The notes under the pieces were generated by a model, which saw nothing but the letters and a program-made list of their open reading frames with translations, was not told the origin of the DNA and ran no database searches. This document shows, in pieces, positions 47,831 through 58,137 of a DNA stretch of 64,000 nt. The DNA comes from Melioribacteraceae bacterium. Lineage in GTDB: Bacteria; Bacteroidota; Ignavibacteria; Ignavibacteriales; Melioribacteraceae. How positions within the stretch are numbered: position 1 is the stretch's first letter; each line of letters begins with the position of its first letter. The DNA lies in contig JAOADJ010000025.1 of the NCBI GenBank assembly GCA_026417375.1, positions 99,433 to 163,432 on the forward strand. Direction: 5' to 3'. The translations under genes and the position numbers were made by a program.

Positions 47831-48897
47831 TGTACCAATACTTTTACGAATTAACCGGAAGTGTAATCATTTCAACTTTGATTACAGCAGTATTTCCTCT
47901 TGTTAATGTATTACTGGTAGCTTTGTTAGGGGTTTACTTAGAAAGAAAAGTATCAGCCTGGATGCAAGATCGTGTTGGTCCTAACAGAGCTGGTCCTTTC
48001 GGATTATTTCAAACAGTAGCAGATTTTATTAAAATGCTCCAAAAAGAAGATGCGACTGCTTTAGATATTGATAAAAAACTTTATAATATTGCTCCAGTAC
48101 TTGTTTTTGCTGGAAGTTTTGCAGTTTATGCTGTTATTCCCTTTTCTTCCAAATTAATTGGAAGTGAAATTGAAGTCGGACTTTTTTATGCACTTGCCGT
48201 TTCAAGTTTTGTAGTAGCAGGAATTTTAATGGCTGGTTGGTCTTCAAATAATAAATATTCACTTCTCGGAGCTATGCGTTCTGCTGCTCAAATAGTTAGT
48301 TACGAAATTCCAACTGCTTTAGTTGTTCTTGCTATGGTTATGTTTTTAGGAACCTTGAGTTTGTCTAAAATTAGTGAAATGCAAACTGCTTATTTTTGGA
48401 ACTGGAATATTTTAGGTGGAGCAGAATTTGGTTTAGTTAAATTTTTATTAATTCCTTTTATGGTAGTTGGCTTTGTAATAATTTTTATAAGCACTCTTGC
48501 TGAAGTTAACAGAACACCTTTCGATATACCTGAAGCTGAATCTGAACTTGTTGCTGGCTATTTTACTGAATATTGTGGAATGAAATGGGCTATGTTTATG
48601 CTTTCAGAATATGGTAATATGTTTGCGGTTTCTGCAATTGTTTCCATTTTATTTTTTGGCGGCTATCAGTCTCCTTTTGGATATTTGGGTAATACATTAG
48701 GAATTGAGTGGTTAATTCCGTATGAACAGGCATTTTGGTTTATTCTGAAAGGATGGTTTTTTATTTTTGTTCAAATGTGGTTAAGGTGGACTTTACCACG
48801 TTTACGTGTAGATCAGTTAATGACTGTTTGCTGGAAATATTTAATTCCTTATGCTTTTGTTAACTTAATAATTATCGGAATAATTACTTTATTATAA
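47830..48897 (+). CDS. nuoH: NADH-quinone oxidoreductase subunit H
   Basis: A 355-aa membrane subunit with about eight helices. The conserved E-channel features are ERKVSAWMQDRVGPNRAGPFG near residue 40 and AEVNRTPFDIPEAESELVAGYFTEY in the middle. It forms part of the quinone chamber between the peripheral arm and the antiporter-like subunits. It is full length for the family. Confidence 0.96.
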   Translation: MYQYFYELTGSVIISTLITAVFPLVNVLLVALLGVYLERKVSAWMQDRVGPNRAGPFGLFQTVADFIKMLQKEDATALDIDKKLYNIAPVLVFAGSFAVYAVIPFSSKLIGSEIEVGLFYALAVSSFVVAGILMAGWSSNNKYSLLGAMRSAAQIVSYEIPTALVVLAMVMFLGTLSLSKISEMQTAYFWNWNILGGAEFGLVKFLLIPFMVVGFVIIFISTLAEVNRTPFDIPEAESELVAGYFTEYCGMKWAMFMLSEYGNMFAVSAIVSILFFGGYQSPFGYLGNTLGIEWLIPYEQAFWFILKGWFFIFVQMWLRWTLPRLRVDQLMTVCWKYLIPYAFVNLIIIGIITLL

Positions 48898-48913
48898 ATT
48901 TTGAATCTATTTT

Positions 48914-49477
48914 ATGAAAGAATATTTAAAAAATACTTGGTTAGGAATTTACACTGTACTTGTAGGAATGAAAATTACATTCAAACATCTTTTCACTCCT
49001 GCTGTAACAATTCAATATCCTGAAGTAAAATTAAAATTACCAGAAAGAGAAAGAAATCGGCTTTATGTCAATATAGATGATTGTATAGGTTGCGACCAGT
49101 GTTCAAGAGCTTGCCCGGTTAGTTGTATTGATATTGAGACAGTTAAAAGTATTCCTGGTGAAGATTTAGGAACTACTTCAAATGGGAAGAAAAAAGCATT
49201 TTGGGTTACAAATTTTACTATTGATTTTGCAAAATGCTGTTATTGTCAATTGTGCGTATTCCCTTGCCCAACAGAATGTATTTACATGACTGATGTATTC
49301 GAGTTTTCAACTTATGAAAGAAATGATTTAGTTTACCAGTTTTCGAATTTAACTAAAGAAGAAGCTGAACAGAAAAAAATTAATTTTGCAAATTTTCAAG
49401 CTGAGAAAGAAAAGCAAAAAGCTGCTGCAGCAACAGCACCAAAAACAGAAAATCCTTCTCAGCCAAATACTAATTAA
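48914..49477 (+). CDS. nuoI: NADH-quinone oxidoreductase subunit I (2x[4Fe-4S])
   Basis: A 187-aa ferredoxin-like subunit. Two four-cysteine motifs, CIGCDQCSRACPVSCID and CCYCQLCVFPCPTECIY, hold clusters N6a and N6b. In complexes without NuoEFG, NuoI is the probable docking site for ferredoxin or another donor. The C-terminus carries an unusual Lys/Glu/Ala-rich and Pro/Asn-rich tail of about 35 residues. Confidence 0.95.
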   Translation: MKEYLKNTWLGIYTVLVGMKITFKHLFTPAVTIQYPEVKLKLPERERNRLYVNIDDCIGCDQCSRACPVSCIDIETVKSIPGEDLGTTSNGKKKAFWVTNFTIDFAKCCYCQLCVFPCPTECIYMTDVFEFSTYERNDLVYQFSNLTKEEAEQKKINFANFQAEKEKQKAAAATAPKTENPSQPNTN

Positions 49478-49495
49478 ATTTGAGTTGAATATAAC

Positions 49496-49993
49496 ATGAA
49501 TTATTACGATATCTTATTTTATCTTTTTGCAATTATAACTCTTGTTTCTGCTGGTTTTGTAGTAACAACAAGAAACGTAATTTATTCTGCTTTCTTTTTA
49601 TTATTTACCTTTTTTGGTGTTGCAGGAATTTATGTATTACTTGCAGCAGATTTTATTGCAGTAGTTCAAATTATGGTTTATGTAGGTGGTATTTTAATTT
49701 TATTATTGTTTGGTGTTATGCTTACTAATAAAATTACCAATGTAGATATTAGAACAGGAACTGGAAATTTACTTCCTGCTTCAATAGCTGTTGGTTTATT
49801 AATGGGTGCATTGGTTTCGGTAATGATTTATACTGGCTGGAAAGTTCAACCAGGTGAAGTTCCCGATACTTCAATCAAACAACTTGGTGCTTTATTAATT
49901 ACAGATTATTTATTGATTTTTGAATTACTTGGTATTTTACTTCTTATTGCTTTGATTGGTGCAGCTTCAATTGCAAGAAGAGATAAAGAATAA
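49496..49993 (+). CDS. nuoJ: NADH-quinone oxidoreductase subunit J
   Basis: A 165-aa membrane subunit with five helices. The characteristic stretch is SAFFLLFTFFGVAGIYVLLAA, followed by QIMVYVGGILILLLFGVM. It forms part of the proton-translocation path beside NuoH and NuoK. It is placed as usual between nuoI and nuoK. Confidence 0.94.
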   Translation: MNYYDILFYLFAIITLVSAGFVVTTRNVIYSAFFLLFTFFGVAGIYVLLAADFIAVVQIMVYVGGILILLLFGVMLTNKITNVDIRTGTGNLLPASIAVGLLMGALVSVMIYTGWKVQPGEVPDTSIKQLGALLITDYLLIFELLGILLLIALIGAASIARRDKE

Positions 49994-50011
49994 CAAATTT
50001 TGGAGTTTACT

Positions 50012-50323
50012 TTGTTTCAAGTTACTTTACAACATTTTTTAGTTTTAAGTGCAATTCTTTTTTCACTTGGTGTTTATGGAATTGTTACAAGAAAAAATGC
50101 AGTAATGGTATTAATGGGAATTGAATTAATACTTAACGCTGCAAATATTAATTTTGTTGCTTTTGCAAAATTTGGAAATTTTGGATTTGGTGGACAAATG
50201 TACGCACTTTTTGTAATTGTACTTGCTGCAGCCGAAGCCGCTATTGCATTAGCAATTGTTTTAAATATTTATAAAACATTTACAAATGTTAATATTGACG
50301 AAATAGATAACTTAAAAGAATAG
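50012..50323 (+). CDS. nuoK: NADH-quinone oxidoreductase subunit K
   Basis: A 103-aa subunit with three helices, family motifs LSAILFSLGVYGIVTRKNAV and MGIELILNAANINFVAF (conserved Glu in helix 2), and a third-helix AAAEAAIALAIVL. Both possible starts are TTG. I prefer the one at 50012, because TGGAG lies 6 nt upstream. The earlier TTG at 50000, giving 107 aa, has no Shine-Dalgarno. NuoK is the MrpC-like subunit. Confidence 0.93.
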   Translation: MFQVTLQHFLVLSAILFSLGVYGIVTRKNAVMVLMGIELILNAANINFVAFAKFGNFGFGGQMYALFVIVLAAAEAAIALAIVLNIYKTFTNVNIDEIDNLKE

Positions 50324-50326
50324 AAT

Positions 50327-52420
50327 ATGAGCGAAAGTTTATTAGTAAATCTATCAATTGCAATTTTATTTTTACCATTACTTGGTTTTGCAACTGTTGT
50401 TATTTGGGGAAAACGTTTTCCTAAACTTTATCTTTTGGAAGTTGGAATAATTACTGTTGCATTTTTAATTTCATTATTTGTAATGTTTGCAAAATTATCA
50501 TATTTCCCTAAAGATATTATCTCAGAATTTACCTGGATAACTTTAGGAAATGCTCCTAATGACGGAGTTATTAATATCGACTTAGGAATTAAGATTGATA
50601 ATCTCACAGTACTAATGCTTTTTGTTGTTAACCTAATTAGTATGCTTGTACATTATTTCTCAGTCGAATATATGCATGGGGATAAAAGATATACAAGATA
50701 TTTTTCATACTTGGGATTGTTTACTTTTTCGATGTTAGGAATTGTTTTAACTCATAATATTTTGATGATGTATATATTCTGGGAATTGGTTGGTGTATCT
50801 TCTTATTTATTAATTGGTTTCTGGTTCGAAAAAAAATCTGCTGCTGATGCAAGTAAAAAAGCATTTATTGTAAATAGAATTGGTGATATTGGAATGTTTA
50901 TTGGTATTTTAATTCTGTTTACAAATTATCATACATTTACATTCGATACAATTTTTGAACAAATAAAAAATGGTGTTATTCCATTTGGAAATAATGCCTG
51001 GTTAACAGCTGCCGGAATTTTAATATTCATGGGTGCTGTTGGTAAATCTGCTCAATTCCCTCTTCATGTTTGGTTACCCGATGCAATGGAAGGTCCGACA
51101 CCAGTTTCAGCATTAATTCACGCTGCAACAATGGTTGCTGCCGGTGTTTATTTAGTTACAAGAATTTTTGTTTTATTAACTGCTGATGCAATGTTAGTTA
51201 TTGCTGTTGTTGGTGCTTTTACAGCATTTGTTGCTGCTACAATTGCAATTACTCAAAATGATATAAAGAAAGTTTTAGCATATTCCACTGTAAGTCAGCT
51301 TGGTTATATGATAATGTCTCTTGGTGTTGGTGCTTATGCTTTTGCATTCTTTCACTTAGTAACTCATGCTTTTTTCAAAGCTTGTTTGTTTTTAGGTTCT
51401 GGTTCTGTAATTCATGCAATGCACCATGAACAAGATATAAGAAAAATGGGGGGACTGAAAAAGAAAATGCCTTTAACTTATGCTACTTTCTTAATTTCTA
51501 CTCTGGCAATTTCCGGCGTTCCTTTGACTTCCGGCTTTTTAAGTAAAGATGGAATTTTAGCTGGCACTTTAGCTTTTGGGAAATTAACCGGCCATTGGTT
51601 AATTCCTATTTTAGCATTTACTGTTGCCGGACTTACAGCATTTTATATGTTTAGATTAGTTATTTTAACATTTCATGGCGAAGCACGTGATCATCATAAA
51701 TTCGATCATGCACATGAATCACCAAAATTAATGGTTACACCTTTAATTATCTTAGCTGCATTATCAATTTTTATTTGGTACACTCCAAATCCAATTGGTG
51801 CTGATAATGGTTGGTTCTTAAAAAGCTGGGTGAAAACACCTCATCAAGTTACTCCAGATGAAACAAGATTTTCATTCATGGTTGAAAAACAAAATCATGA
51901 AGTTTCAAAAGAAGAACATGGTGAAATTGTAAATTCATTAGAATATACAGAAACTATGCACTGGGCTCATTACAAAGCTATGTTTGGTTCTCTAGCTGTT
52001 GCAGGTTTAGGTATTCTTTTATCGTTTATGTTTTATCAATGGAAGAAAATTGACGCTGATAATCTTGCAAACAAAATTAAAGCACTTTATAATTTCTCAC
52101 TTAATAAATGGTATTTGGATGAACTTTATGATGCTACAGCCGTTTCTGGGACTTTGAATACCGGAAAAGGATTATCTTGGTTCGATCAAAAAATTGTTGA
52201 TGGAGCTGTAAATGGCTCGGCATGGCTTACAAGATTTACTTCAAAATTAAGTGGATTATTTGATACTTACGTTGTAGATGGTTTAGTAAATTTCTCAGCA
52301 TTGTTAAGTGGATTTGTAGGTTTAAATTTTAGAAAACTACAAACAGGAAAAGTACAAACTTATGTTGTGTTTGTTGTTTTTGCTGTAATTATTCTTTTGA
52401 TATTCTTTAAACCATTTTAA
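50327..52420 (+). CDS. nuoL: NADH-quinone oxidoreductase subunit L
   Basis: A 697-aa antiporter-like subunit with about sixteen helices and the long lateral-helix C-terminus. Core motifs are MYIFWELVGVSSYLLIGFW and LHVWLPDAMEGPTPVSALIHAATMVAAGVYL, with conserved Lys and Glu residues, then HAFFKACLFLGSGSVIHAM. A His-rich loop follows FHGEARDHHKFDHAH. It pumps protons at the distal end of the membrane arm. It begins 3 bp after nuoK. Confidence 0.96.
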   Translation: MSESLLVNLSIAILFLPLLGFATVVIWGKRFPKLYLLEVGIITVAFLISLFVMFAKLSYFPKDIISEFTWITLGNAPNDGVINIDLGIKIDNLTVLMLFVVNLISMLVHYFSVEYMHGDKRYTRYFSYLGLFTFSMLGIVLTHNILMMYIFWELVGVSSYLLIGFWFEKKSAADASKKAFIVNRIGDIGMFIGILILFTNYHTFTFDTIFEQIKNGVIPFGNNAWLTAAGILIFMGAVGKSAQFPLHVWLPDAMEGPTPVSALIHAATMVAAGVYLVTRIFVLLTADAMLVIAVVGAFTAFVAATIAITQNDIKKVLAYSTVSQLGYMIMSLGVGAYAFAFFHLVTHAFFKACLFLGSGSVIHAMHHEQDIRKMGGLKKKMPLTYATFLISTLAISGVPLTSGFLSKDGILAGTLAFGKLTGHWLIPILAFTVAGLTAFYMFRLVILTFHGEARDHHKFDHAHESPKLMVTPLIILAALSIFIWYTPNPIGADNGWFLKSWVKTPHQVTPDETRFSFMVEKQNHEVSKEEHGEIVNSLEYTETMHWAHYKAMFGSLAVAGLGILLSFMFYQWKKIDADNLANKIKALYNFSLNKWYLDELYDATAVSGTLNTGKGLSWFDQKIVDGAVNGSAWLTRFTSKLSGLFDTYVVDGLVNFSALLSGFVGLNFRKLQTGKVQTYVVFVVFAVIILLIFFKPF

Positions 52421-52478
52421 TAAATATTTTTTGTGTTAATCACAAGTTATGTAAAAATTAAATTATAGGTCATTTATT

Positions 52479-54080
52479 ATGATTGGATTTCCGATACTTT
52501 CGTTAATAACTTTTCTTCCTGTAATTGGGATGCTATTAATTTTATTCATTCCCAAAGAACAATCTAAATCAATTAAATATTTAACACTTGCTATTACCGG
52601 AATTCAGGTTGTTTTGGCTGTAATTCTTTTAGCAAATTATAATTATAATGCAGCAGGTGTTTATGAAGAAAAATCTTTTCAGTTTATAGAAAAATTCCGT
52701 TGGATTTATATCACTGGAATTTCATGGCTTGGAAATGTAAAAGTTGATTACTTTTTAGGTGTAGATGGTTTAAGCATGCCAATGGTAATTTTAACTGCTA
52801 TTGTTTCTTTTATAGCTACAATTTCGTCATGGACAATTGAAAAATCTGTTAAAGGATACTTCGCTTTGTTTTTATTACTTGATACAGGTATGATGGGTGT
52901 GTTTGTTGCTTTAGATTTCTTCTTATTCTATATCTTTTGGGAATTAATGTTACTTCCAATGTATTTTCTAATTGGTATCTGGGGTGGTCCAAGAAAGGAA
53001 TATGCAGCTATTAAATTCTTTATATATACTTTGTTCGGAAGTATTTTCATTTTACTTGCAATGATTGGATTATATTTTAGTACAACTGAAGTTTTAGCTG
53101 ATGGAACACGTGTTCATACATTTAATATGCTTGCAATGATGAATCCAGCAAATTCAACACCTGATGGAATTTTATCTCTTGCTAATCCAAATAATTTAAG
53201 ATTTATTGCATATATAGCAATGTTTGCAGGGTTTGCAATAAAAATTCCAATGTTTCCATTCCACACATGGTTACCAGATGCACACGTGGAAGCTCCAACT
53301 CCAATTTCTGTTATACTTGCTGGTGTTCTCTTAAAAATGGGTACTTATGGAATTTTAAGAATTAACTACCCAATATTTCCAGAAATTACTCGTCAGTTAA
53401 TGTGGTGGATAGCTTTATTTGGTATGATAAATATAATTTATGGTGCTTTAGTTGCTCTTGCACAAAAGGATTTCAAAAAATTAATTGCTTATTCCTCTGT
53501 TTCGCACATGGGTTATGTACTTTTAGGTATGGCTTCGTTAACAACAGCTGGGGTAAATGGTGCGATTTTCCAAATGTTTAACCATGGTACAATAACAGCA
53601 ATGTTATTCTTGATTGTAGGTGTTGTTTATGACAGAGCTCATACTCGTGGACTTTATGATTTTGGTGGATTAGCTGCTCAAATGCCTGTTTATACCGGAT
53701 TTGTAACTGTTGCATTCTTTGCTGCAATTGGTTTACCAAGTATGAGTGGTTTTATTTCCGAAGCTTTGGTTTTTATTGGTGCTTTTGGTGTTGAATCTAT
53801 TAGAATTCTAACAATGATTTCTACACTTGGTATTTTATTAGGTGCGGGTTATATGTTATGGACATTACAAAGAATTTTCTTCGGACCATTAAATGAAAAA
53901 TGGAATACTTTATTAGATGTTGATAAAAGAGAACTTGCAATGTTCATTCCTCTTTCAATAATTATTATTTTCTTAGGTGTTTATCCATCGGCAATGTTGG
54001 ATATAATGAATACATCAGTTAATACACTTGTAAATTTTGTAAGTGGAAATATTAATTCTATCACCCAAAATGGATTATAA
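52479..54080 (+). CDS. nuoM: NADH-quinone oxidoreductase subunit M
   Basis: A 533-aa antiporter-like subunit with about fourteen helices. Motifs are FYIFWELMLLPMYFLIGIWGG, FPFHTWLPDAHVEAPTPISVILAGVLLKMGTYG in part, and KLIAYSSVSHMGYVLLG. All are typical of NuoM/ND4. A 58-bp gap separates it from nuoL, the largest gap inside this part of the operon. Confidence 0.96.
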   Translation: MIGFPILSLITFLPVIGMLLILFIPKEQSKSIKYLTLAITGIQVVLAVILLANYNYNAAGVYEEKSFQFIEKFRWIYITGISWLGNVKVDYFLGVDGLSMPMVILTAIVSFIATISSWTIEKSVKGYFALFLLLDTGMMGVFVALDFFLFYIFWELMLLPMYFLIGIWGGPRKEYAAIKFFIYTLFGSIFILLAMIGLYFSTTEVLADGTRVHTFNMLAMMNPANSTPDGILSLANPNNLRFIAYIAMFAGFAIKIPMFPFHTWLPDAHVEAPTPISVILAGVLLKMGTYGILRINYPIFPEITRQLMWWIALFGMINIIYGALVALAQKDFKKLIAYSSVSHMGYVLLGMASLTTAGVNGAIFQMFNHGTITAMLFLIVGVVYDRAHTRGLYDFGGLAAQMPVYTGFVTVAFFAAIGLPSMSGFISEALVFIGAFGVESIRILTMISTLGILLGAGYMLWTLQRIFFGPLNEKWNTLLDVDKRELAMFIPLSIIIIFLGVYPSAMLDIMNTSVNTLVNFVSGNINSITQNGL

Positions 54081-54086
54081 GAAACG

Positions 54087-55592
54087 ATGGCAAATTTATA
54101 TCAGTCTCTTGAATTAATTCGTCCTGAAATTGTTCTTTCAATTGCTTTAGTTGTTTTAGTAATCTTCGATTTAATCTTTCATCTTGACAAAAAAATTGTT
54201 CCATACATAGCATTAGCAGGAATAATTTTAACTGGGATTTTTGTTTTATTTAATCCACAATCCGGGTTTGCATTTCAACAATCTAACTTGATGGGTAAGA
54301 TTGGAATTTTTGCTGTTGACACTTTCGGAAATTATTTCAAAATAATAATTGTAATATCTTCATTATTAATAATTCTTTATTCTTTTTCTTCAGATGAGAT
54401 TAATAAAATTCAGGATAGAATTGGTGAATATTATGCATTGATTTACGGAATGATTTTAGGAATGTTCTTTATTATTTCCGCAACAGATTTAATTTTGATT
54501 TATTTATCATTAGAATTAATGTCACTTTCATCTTATGTGTTAGCAGGATTTACAAAATTAAGAGATAGAAATAGTGAAGCTGCATTAAAATATTTAATCT
54601 ATGGTTCTGTTTCTTCTGGATTAATGCTTTATGGAATTTCGTTAATCTATGGATTGACCGGTAGTACAAATCTTTACATCATTAATATGATTTTACAAAC
54701 TCCAAATGCTAATCAATTTACATTAGCTTTGGCAAACGTTTTAATTTTTGCCGGAATTGGATACAAAATATCTTCTGTACCTTTCCATTTTTGGACACCG
54801 GATGTTTATGAAGGTGCACCAATTACAATCACAACATATTTATCTGTTGCAAGCAAAGCAGCTGGTTTTGCTTTATTAATACGATTCATTAAAACAACCT
54901 TTGTTGGCTTCTCTGATTCATTAGGAAACTGGCAGTTAATTTCTTCATTTGATTGGAAATCATTATTAATTGCTATTTCTATTTTAACAATGACTTTAGG
55001 AAATTTTACAGCACTTTGGCAAAATAATCTTAAAAGACTTTTAGCTTTTTCTTCAATAGCCCACGCTGGTTACTTATTACTTGGTATTGTTGTTTTTTCT
55101 AACGGAGGACTTTTAGCAATTTTAATTTATTTCTTTGTTTACTTATTAATGAATTATGGTGCGTTTTTAATTGTAATGTTAATATCTAATAAAACTGGTT
55201 CAGAAAATATTGATGATTATGATGGTTTAGGTTATACCTCTCCTCTACTAGCTGTATCTTTAGTTATCTTTTTAGTTTCTTTAGCAGGTTTACCACCAAC
55301 AGCAGGATTTATAGGAAAGCTTTATCTTTTTATTGCTTTAGTTGATGCAAAAATGATAGCTGTTGCAATTATTGCTCTATTGAATACTGTTGTTTCACTT
55401 TATTATTATGTAAGAATTGTAAAACATATGTATTTAAATAAACCTACAGAAAAAACTTTAACAGTAAAACCTAATTTATTCAATACATTATTAGTTTTAG
55501 TTTTAGTTATTCCAGTATTAGTATTTGGAATTTATTTTCAGCCATTAGTTGACTGGGCAAAAAATAGTTTGACAATTCTTGGTTTAATGTAA
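54087..55592 (+). CDS. nuoN: NADH-quinone oxidoreductase subunit N
   Basis: A 501-aa antiporter-like subunit with about fourteen helices. Motifs are LIYLSLELMSLSSYVLAGF, SVPFHFWTPDVYEGAPITIT, and LLAFSSIAHAGYLLLGI, typical of NuoN/ND2. It is the last gene of the operon and a terminator follows. Confidence 0.96.
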   Translation: MANLYQSLELIRPEIVLSIALVVLVIFDLIFHLDKKIVPYIALAGIILTGIFVLFNPQSGFAFQQSNLMGKIGIFAVDTFGNYFKIIIVISSLLIILYSFSSDEINKIQDRIGEYYALIYGMILGMFFIISATDLILIYLSLELMSLSSYVLAGFTKLRDRNSEAALKYLIYGSVSSGLMLYGISLIYGLTGSTNLYIINMILQTPNANQFTLALANVLIFAGIGYKISSVPFHFWTPDVYEGAPITITTYLSVASKAAGFALLIRFIKTTFVGFSDSLGNWQLISSFDWKSLLIAISILTMTLGNFTALWQNNLKRLLAFSSIAHAGYLLLGIVVFSNGGLLAILIYFFVYLLMNYGAFLIVMLISNKTGSENIDDYDGLGYTSPLLAVSLVIFLVSLAGLPPTAGFIGKLYLFIALVDAKMIAVAIIALLNTVVSLYYYVRIVKHMYLNKPTEKTLTVKPNLFNTLLVLVLVIPVLVFGIYFQPLVDWAKNSLTILGLM

Positions 55593-55601
55593 TACATTTT
55601 T

Positions 55602-55652
55602 AAAACTGTCTTAAATTTATCTATTTACTGAAAAAAATTAAGACAGTTTTTT
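55602..55652 (+). terminator. Terminator of the nuo operon
   Basis: The arms AAAACTGTCTTAA (55602-55614) and TTAAGACAGTTTT (55638-55650) pair perfectly around a 23-nt AT-rich loop. The stem runs into a T-rich tail. It starts 10 bases after the nuoN stop. Confidence 0.85.
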
Positions 55653-55754
55653 ACTAATAATTAAATATATAATAAAGTATATTTAATTGATAAATTAAAG
55701 AAACTACCACAAAGTCAGTTTCATAAACAAATCAATAAACAAATGGAGTAACGT

Positions 55755-57950
55755 ATGATATCAGAACTTTTCTGGATCGTTCCAATTTCCTCCCTGGTTG
55801 CCCTCTTCTTTGCATATTTTTTCTATTCCCAAATGATGAAAGAAAGTGAAGGAACAGAAAGAATGGCAAGTATTGCTCTTTATGTTCGTAAAGGAGCTAT
55901 GGCTTATCTAAAGCAACAATATAAAGTTGTTGGATTTTTCTTCCTTGGAATTACAATAATTTTTGCAATTCTTGCTTATGGATTTAATTTACAAAATCCA
56001 TGGGTACCATTTGCATTTATCACTGGTGGATTTTTCAGTGGGTTAGCTGGCTTTTTTGGAATGAAGACCGCAACATATGCATCAGCAAGAACAGCAAACG
56101 CTGCAAAAGAATCTTTAAATAAAGGTCTTCGTGTTGCGTTTAGAAGTGGTGCTGTAATGGGATTAGTTGTAGTTGGTTTAGGCTTATTAGATATTTCATT
56201 ATGGTTTTTAATTCTTAATCATTTTTATCCTCACTCTTTAACTGATGGTCATAATTTAGTTATCATAACAACAACTATGTTGACATTTGGAATGGGTGCA
56301 TCTACACAAGCATTATTTGCAAGAGTAGGTGGCGGTATTTTTACAAAAGCTGCTGATGTAGGGGCCGATTTAGTTGGTAAAGTAGAAGCCGGTATTCCAG
56401 AAGATGATCCACGTAATCCTGCAACTATAGCTGATAATGTTGGCGATAATGTTGGTGACGTGGCAGGTATGGGTGCTGATTTATATGAATCCTATTGTGG
56501 TTCTATTTTAGCTACTTCTGCTCTTGGTGCAGCTGCTTTTCTTGATACACCAGATTTACAAATGAAAGCTGTTTTAGCTCCTATGTTAATTGCTGCAGTG
56601 GGAATTATCCTTTCTATAGTTGGAATTTATATTGTAAAAACTAAAGAAGGTGCTACTCAAAAAGAATTACTTAATTCTCTTGGAAGAGGAATTAATTTCA
56701 GTTCGGTTCTAATTGCAATATTTTCTTTAGTTATTGTTTATGTTCTTAATATTACAAATTATTTAGGTGTATGGGGTTCTATTGTTACAGGTCTTGTCTC
56801 TGGAATTATTATTGGTAAATCAACAGAATATTATACATCACATTCATATCAACCAACACAAAAAATTGCAAGTAGTGCATTAACCGGCCCTGCTACTGTT
56901 ATTATTTCTGGTTTAGGTGTTGGAATGTTATCTACAGCAATTCCTGTATTGACAGTTAGTTTAGCAATAGTTCTTGCATTTTTATTTGCAGCTGGTTTTG
57001 ATTTTAATAATATCAATATGGGACTTTATGGAATTGGTATAGCAGCAGTTGGAATGCTTTCAACTCTTGGTATAACATTAGCAACTGATGCTTATGGACC
57101 AATAGCTGATAACGCAGGTGGTAATGCAGAAATGAGTGGTCTTGGTTCAGAAGTCCGCAAAAAAACAGATGCACTCGATGCACTAGGAAATACAACCGCT
57201 GCAACAGGAAAAGGATTTGCAATTGGCTCTGCTGCTTTAACAGCATTAGCTCTGCTTGCTTCTTACGTTGAAGAAATAAAAATTGGTTTAATTAGAATTG
57301 GTCAAACTTCTTTAGATCTTGGAAACAATATTATTAAAGAAACATCAAAAGTATCTCTTACAGATTTAATGACATATTATAATGTTTCTTTAATGAATCC
57401 AAATGTATTGGTTGGTGTTTTTATCGGCGCAATGATGGCATTTCTGTTTTCAGGTTTAACTATGAATGCTGTAGGCCGTGCAGCTCAGAAAATGGTTGAA
57501 GAAGTTCGTCGCCAATTCAAAGAAATTCCAGGTATTCTTGAAGGAAAAGCAGAACCTGATTATGCACTTTGTGTTGCGATTTCTACTAAAGGTGCTCAAA
57601 GAGAAATGATTCTTCCCTCTTTATTAGCTATTATTGTCCCAATTTTAATGGGTATTTTACTTGGAGTTACTGGTGTTATGGGATTATTGGTTGGTGGTTT
57701 AACTGGTGGATTTGTATTAGCTATTTTTATGGCTAATTCTGGTGGAGCTTGGGATAACGCTAAGAAATTTATTGAAGAAGGAAATCATGGTGGCAAACGT
57801 TCTGATCCTCATAAAGCAACAGTAATTGGTGATACTGTTGGTGATCCTTTCAAAGATACTGCTGGTCCTAGCTTAAATATTTTAATTAAATTAATGAGCA
57901 TGGTTTCAATTGTAATGGCAGGTTTAACTGTAGCATTTCATTTAATTTAA
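55755..57950 (+). CDS. hppA: Membrane-bound ion-pumping pyrophosphatase
   Basis: A 731-aa protein with about sixteen helices that hydrolyses PPi and pumps H+ or Na+. Catalytic motifs are [20 protein letters not shown], then [38 protein letters not shown], and near the C-terminus [13 protein letters not shown] with [14 protein letters not shown]. The determinant region reads [11 protein letters not shown], with Ala rather than Lys after NTT. In this family that marks the K+-dependent branch, whose members pump Na+ or H+. It has its own upstream gap of 162 bp after the nuo terminator. Confidence 0.95.
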   Translation: MISELFWIVPISSLVALFFAYFFYSQMMKESEGTERMASIALYVRKGAMAYLKQQYKVVGFFFLGITIIFAILAYGFNLQNPWVPFAFITGGFFSGLAGFFGMKTATYASARTANAAKESLNKGLRVAFRSGAVMGLVVVGLGLLDISLWFLILNHFYPHSLTDGHNLVIITTTMLTFGMGASTQALFARVGGGIFTKAADVGADLVGKVEAGIPEDDPRNPATIADNVGDNVGDVAGMGADLYESYCGSILATSALGAAAFLDTPDLQMKAVLAPMLIAAVGIILSIVGIYIVKTKEGATQKELLNSLGRGINFSSVLIAIFSLVIVYVLNITNYLGVWGSIVTGLVSGIIIGKSTEYYTSHSYQPTQKIASSALTGPATVIISGLGVGMLSTAIPVLTVSLAIVLAFLFAAGFDFNNINMGLYGIGIAAVGMLSTLGITLATDAYGPIADNAGGNAEMSGLGSEVRKKTDALDALGNTTAATGKGFAIGSAALTALALLASYVEEIKIGLIRIGQTSLDLGNNIIKETSKVSLTDLMTYYNVSLMNPNVLVGVFIGAMMAFLFSGLTMNAVGRAAQKMVEEVRRQFKEIPGILEGKAEPDYALCVAISTKGAQREMILPSLLAIIVPILMGILLGVTGVMGLLVGGLTGGFVLAIFMANSGGAWDNAKKFIEEGNHGGKRSDPHKATVIGDTVGDPFKDTAGPSLNILIKLMSMVSIVMAGLTVAFHLI

Positions 57951-57971
57951 TTAATACTTTTTTTATCAATT

Positions 57972-58008
57972 AAAGTCAGGCTTTGTTAACTGAAGCCTGA
58001 CTTTTTTT
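57972..58008 (+). terminator. Terminator of hppA
   Basis: AAAGTCAGGCTT (57972-57983) pairs perfectly with AAGCCTGACTTT (57993-58004) around the 9-nt loop TGTTAACTG, followed by further T residues. It lies about 20 bases after the hppA stop. Confidence 0.9.
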
Positions 58009-58137
58009 ATCATTTCATTAAAAATTCTCTCCATTTAATTCAATTTAATTACAATAATTTATTCATTAAAAATTTATTTAAAGTGAATTTTTCACAATCA
58101 TCTTTTGTTATCTAAATAAAAAGATGAAAGTAATTAT

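Noticed and set aside
47828..47832. Assembly gap explaining missing nuoEFG
   Set aside because: nuoD and nuoH overlap by one base (TAATG) with intact reading frames on both sides, which is a natural junction, not a lost segment.
57951..58137. Small RNA or gene between hppA and the IscA-type gene
   Set aside because: Apart from the hppA terminator, only AT-rich sequence without a plausible open frame or stable structure is visible.
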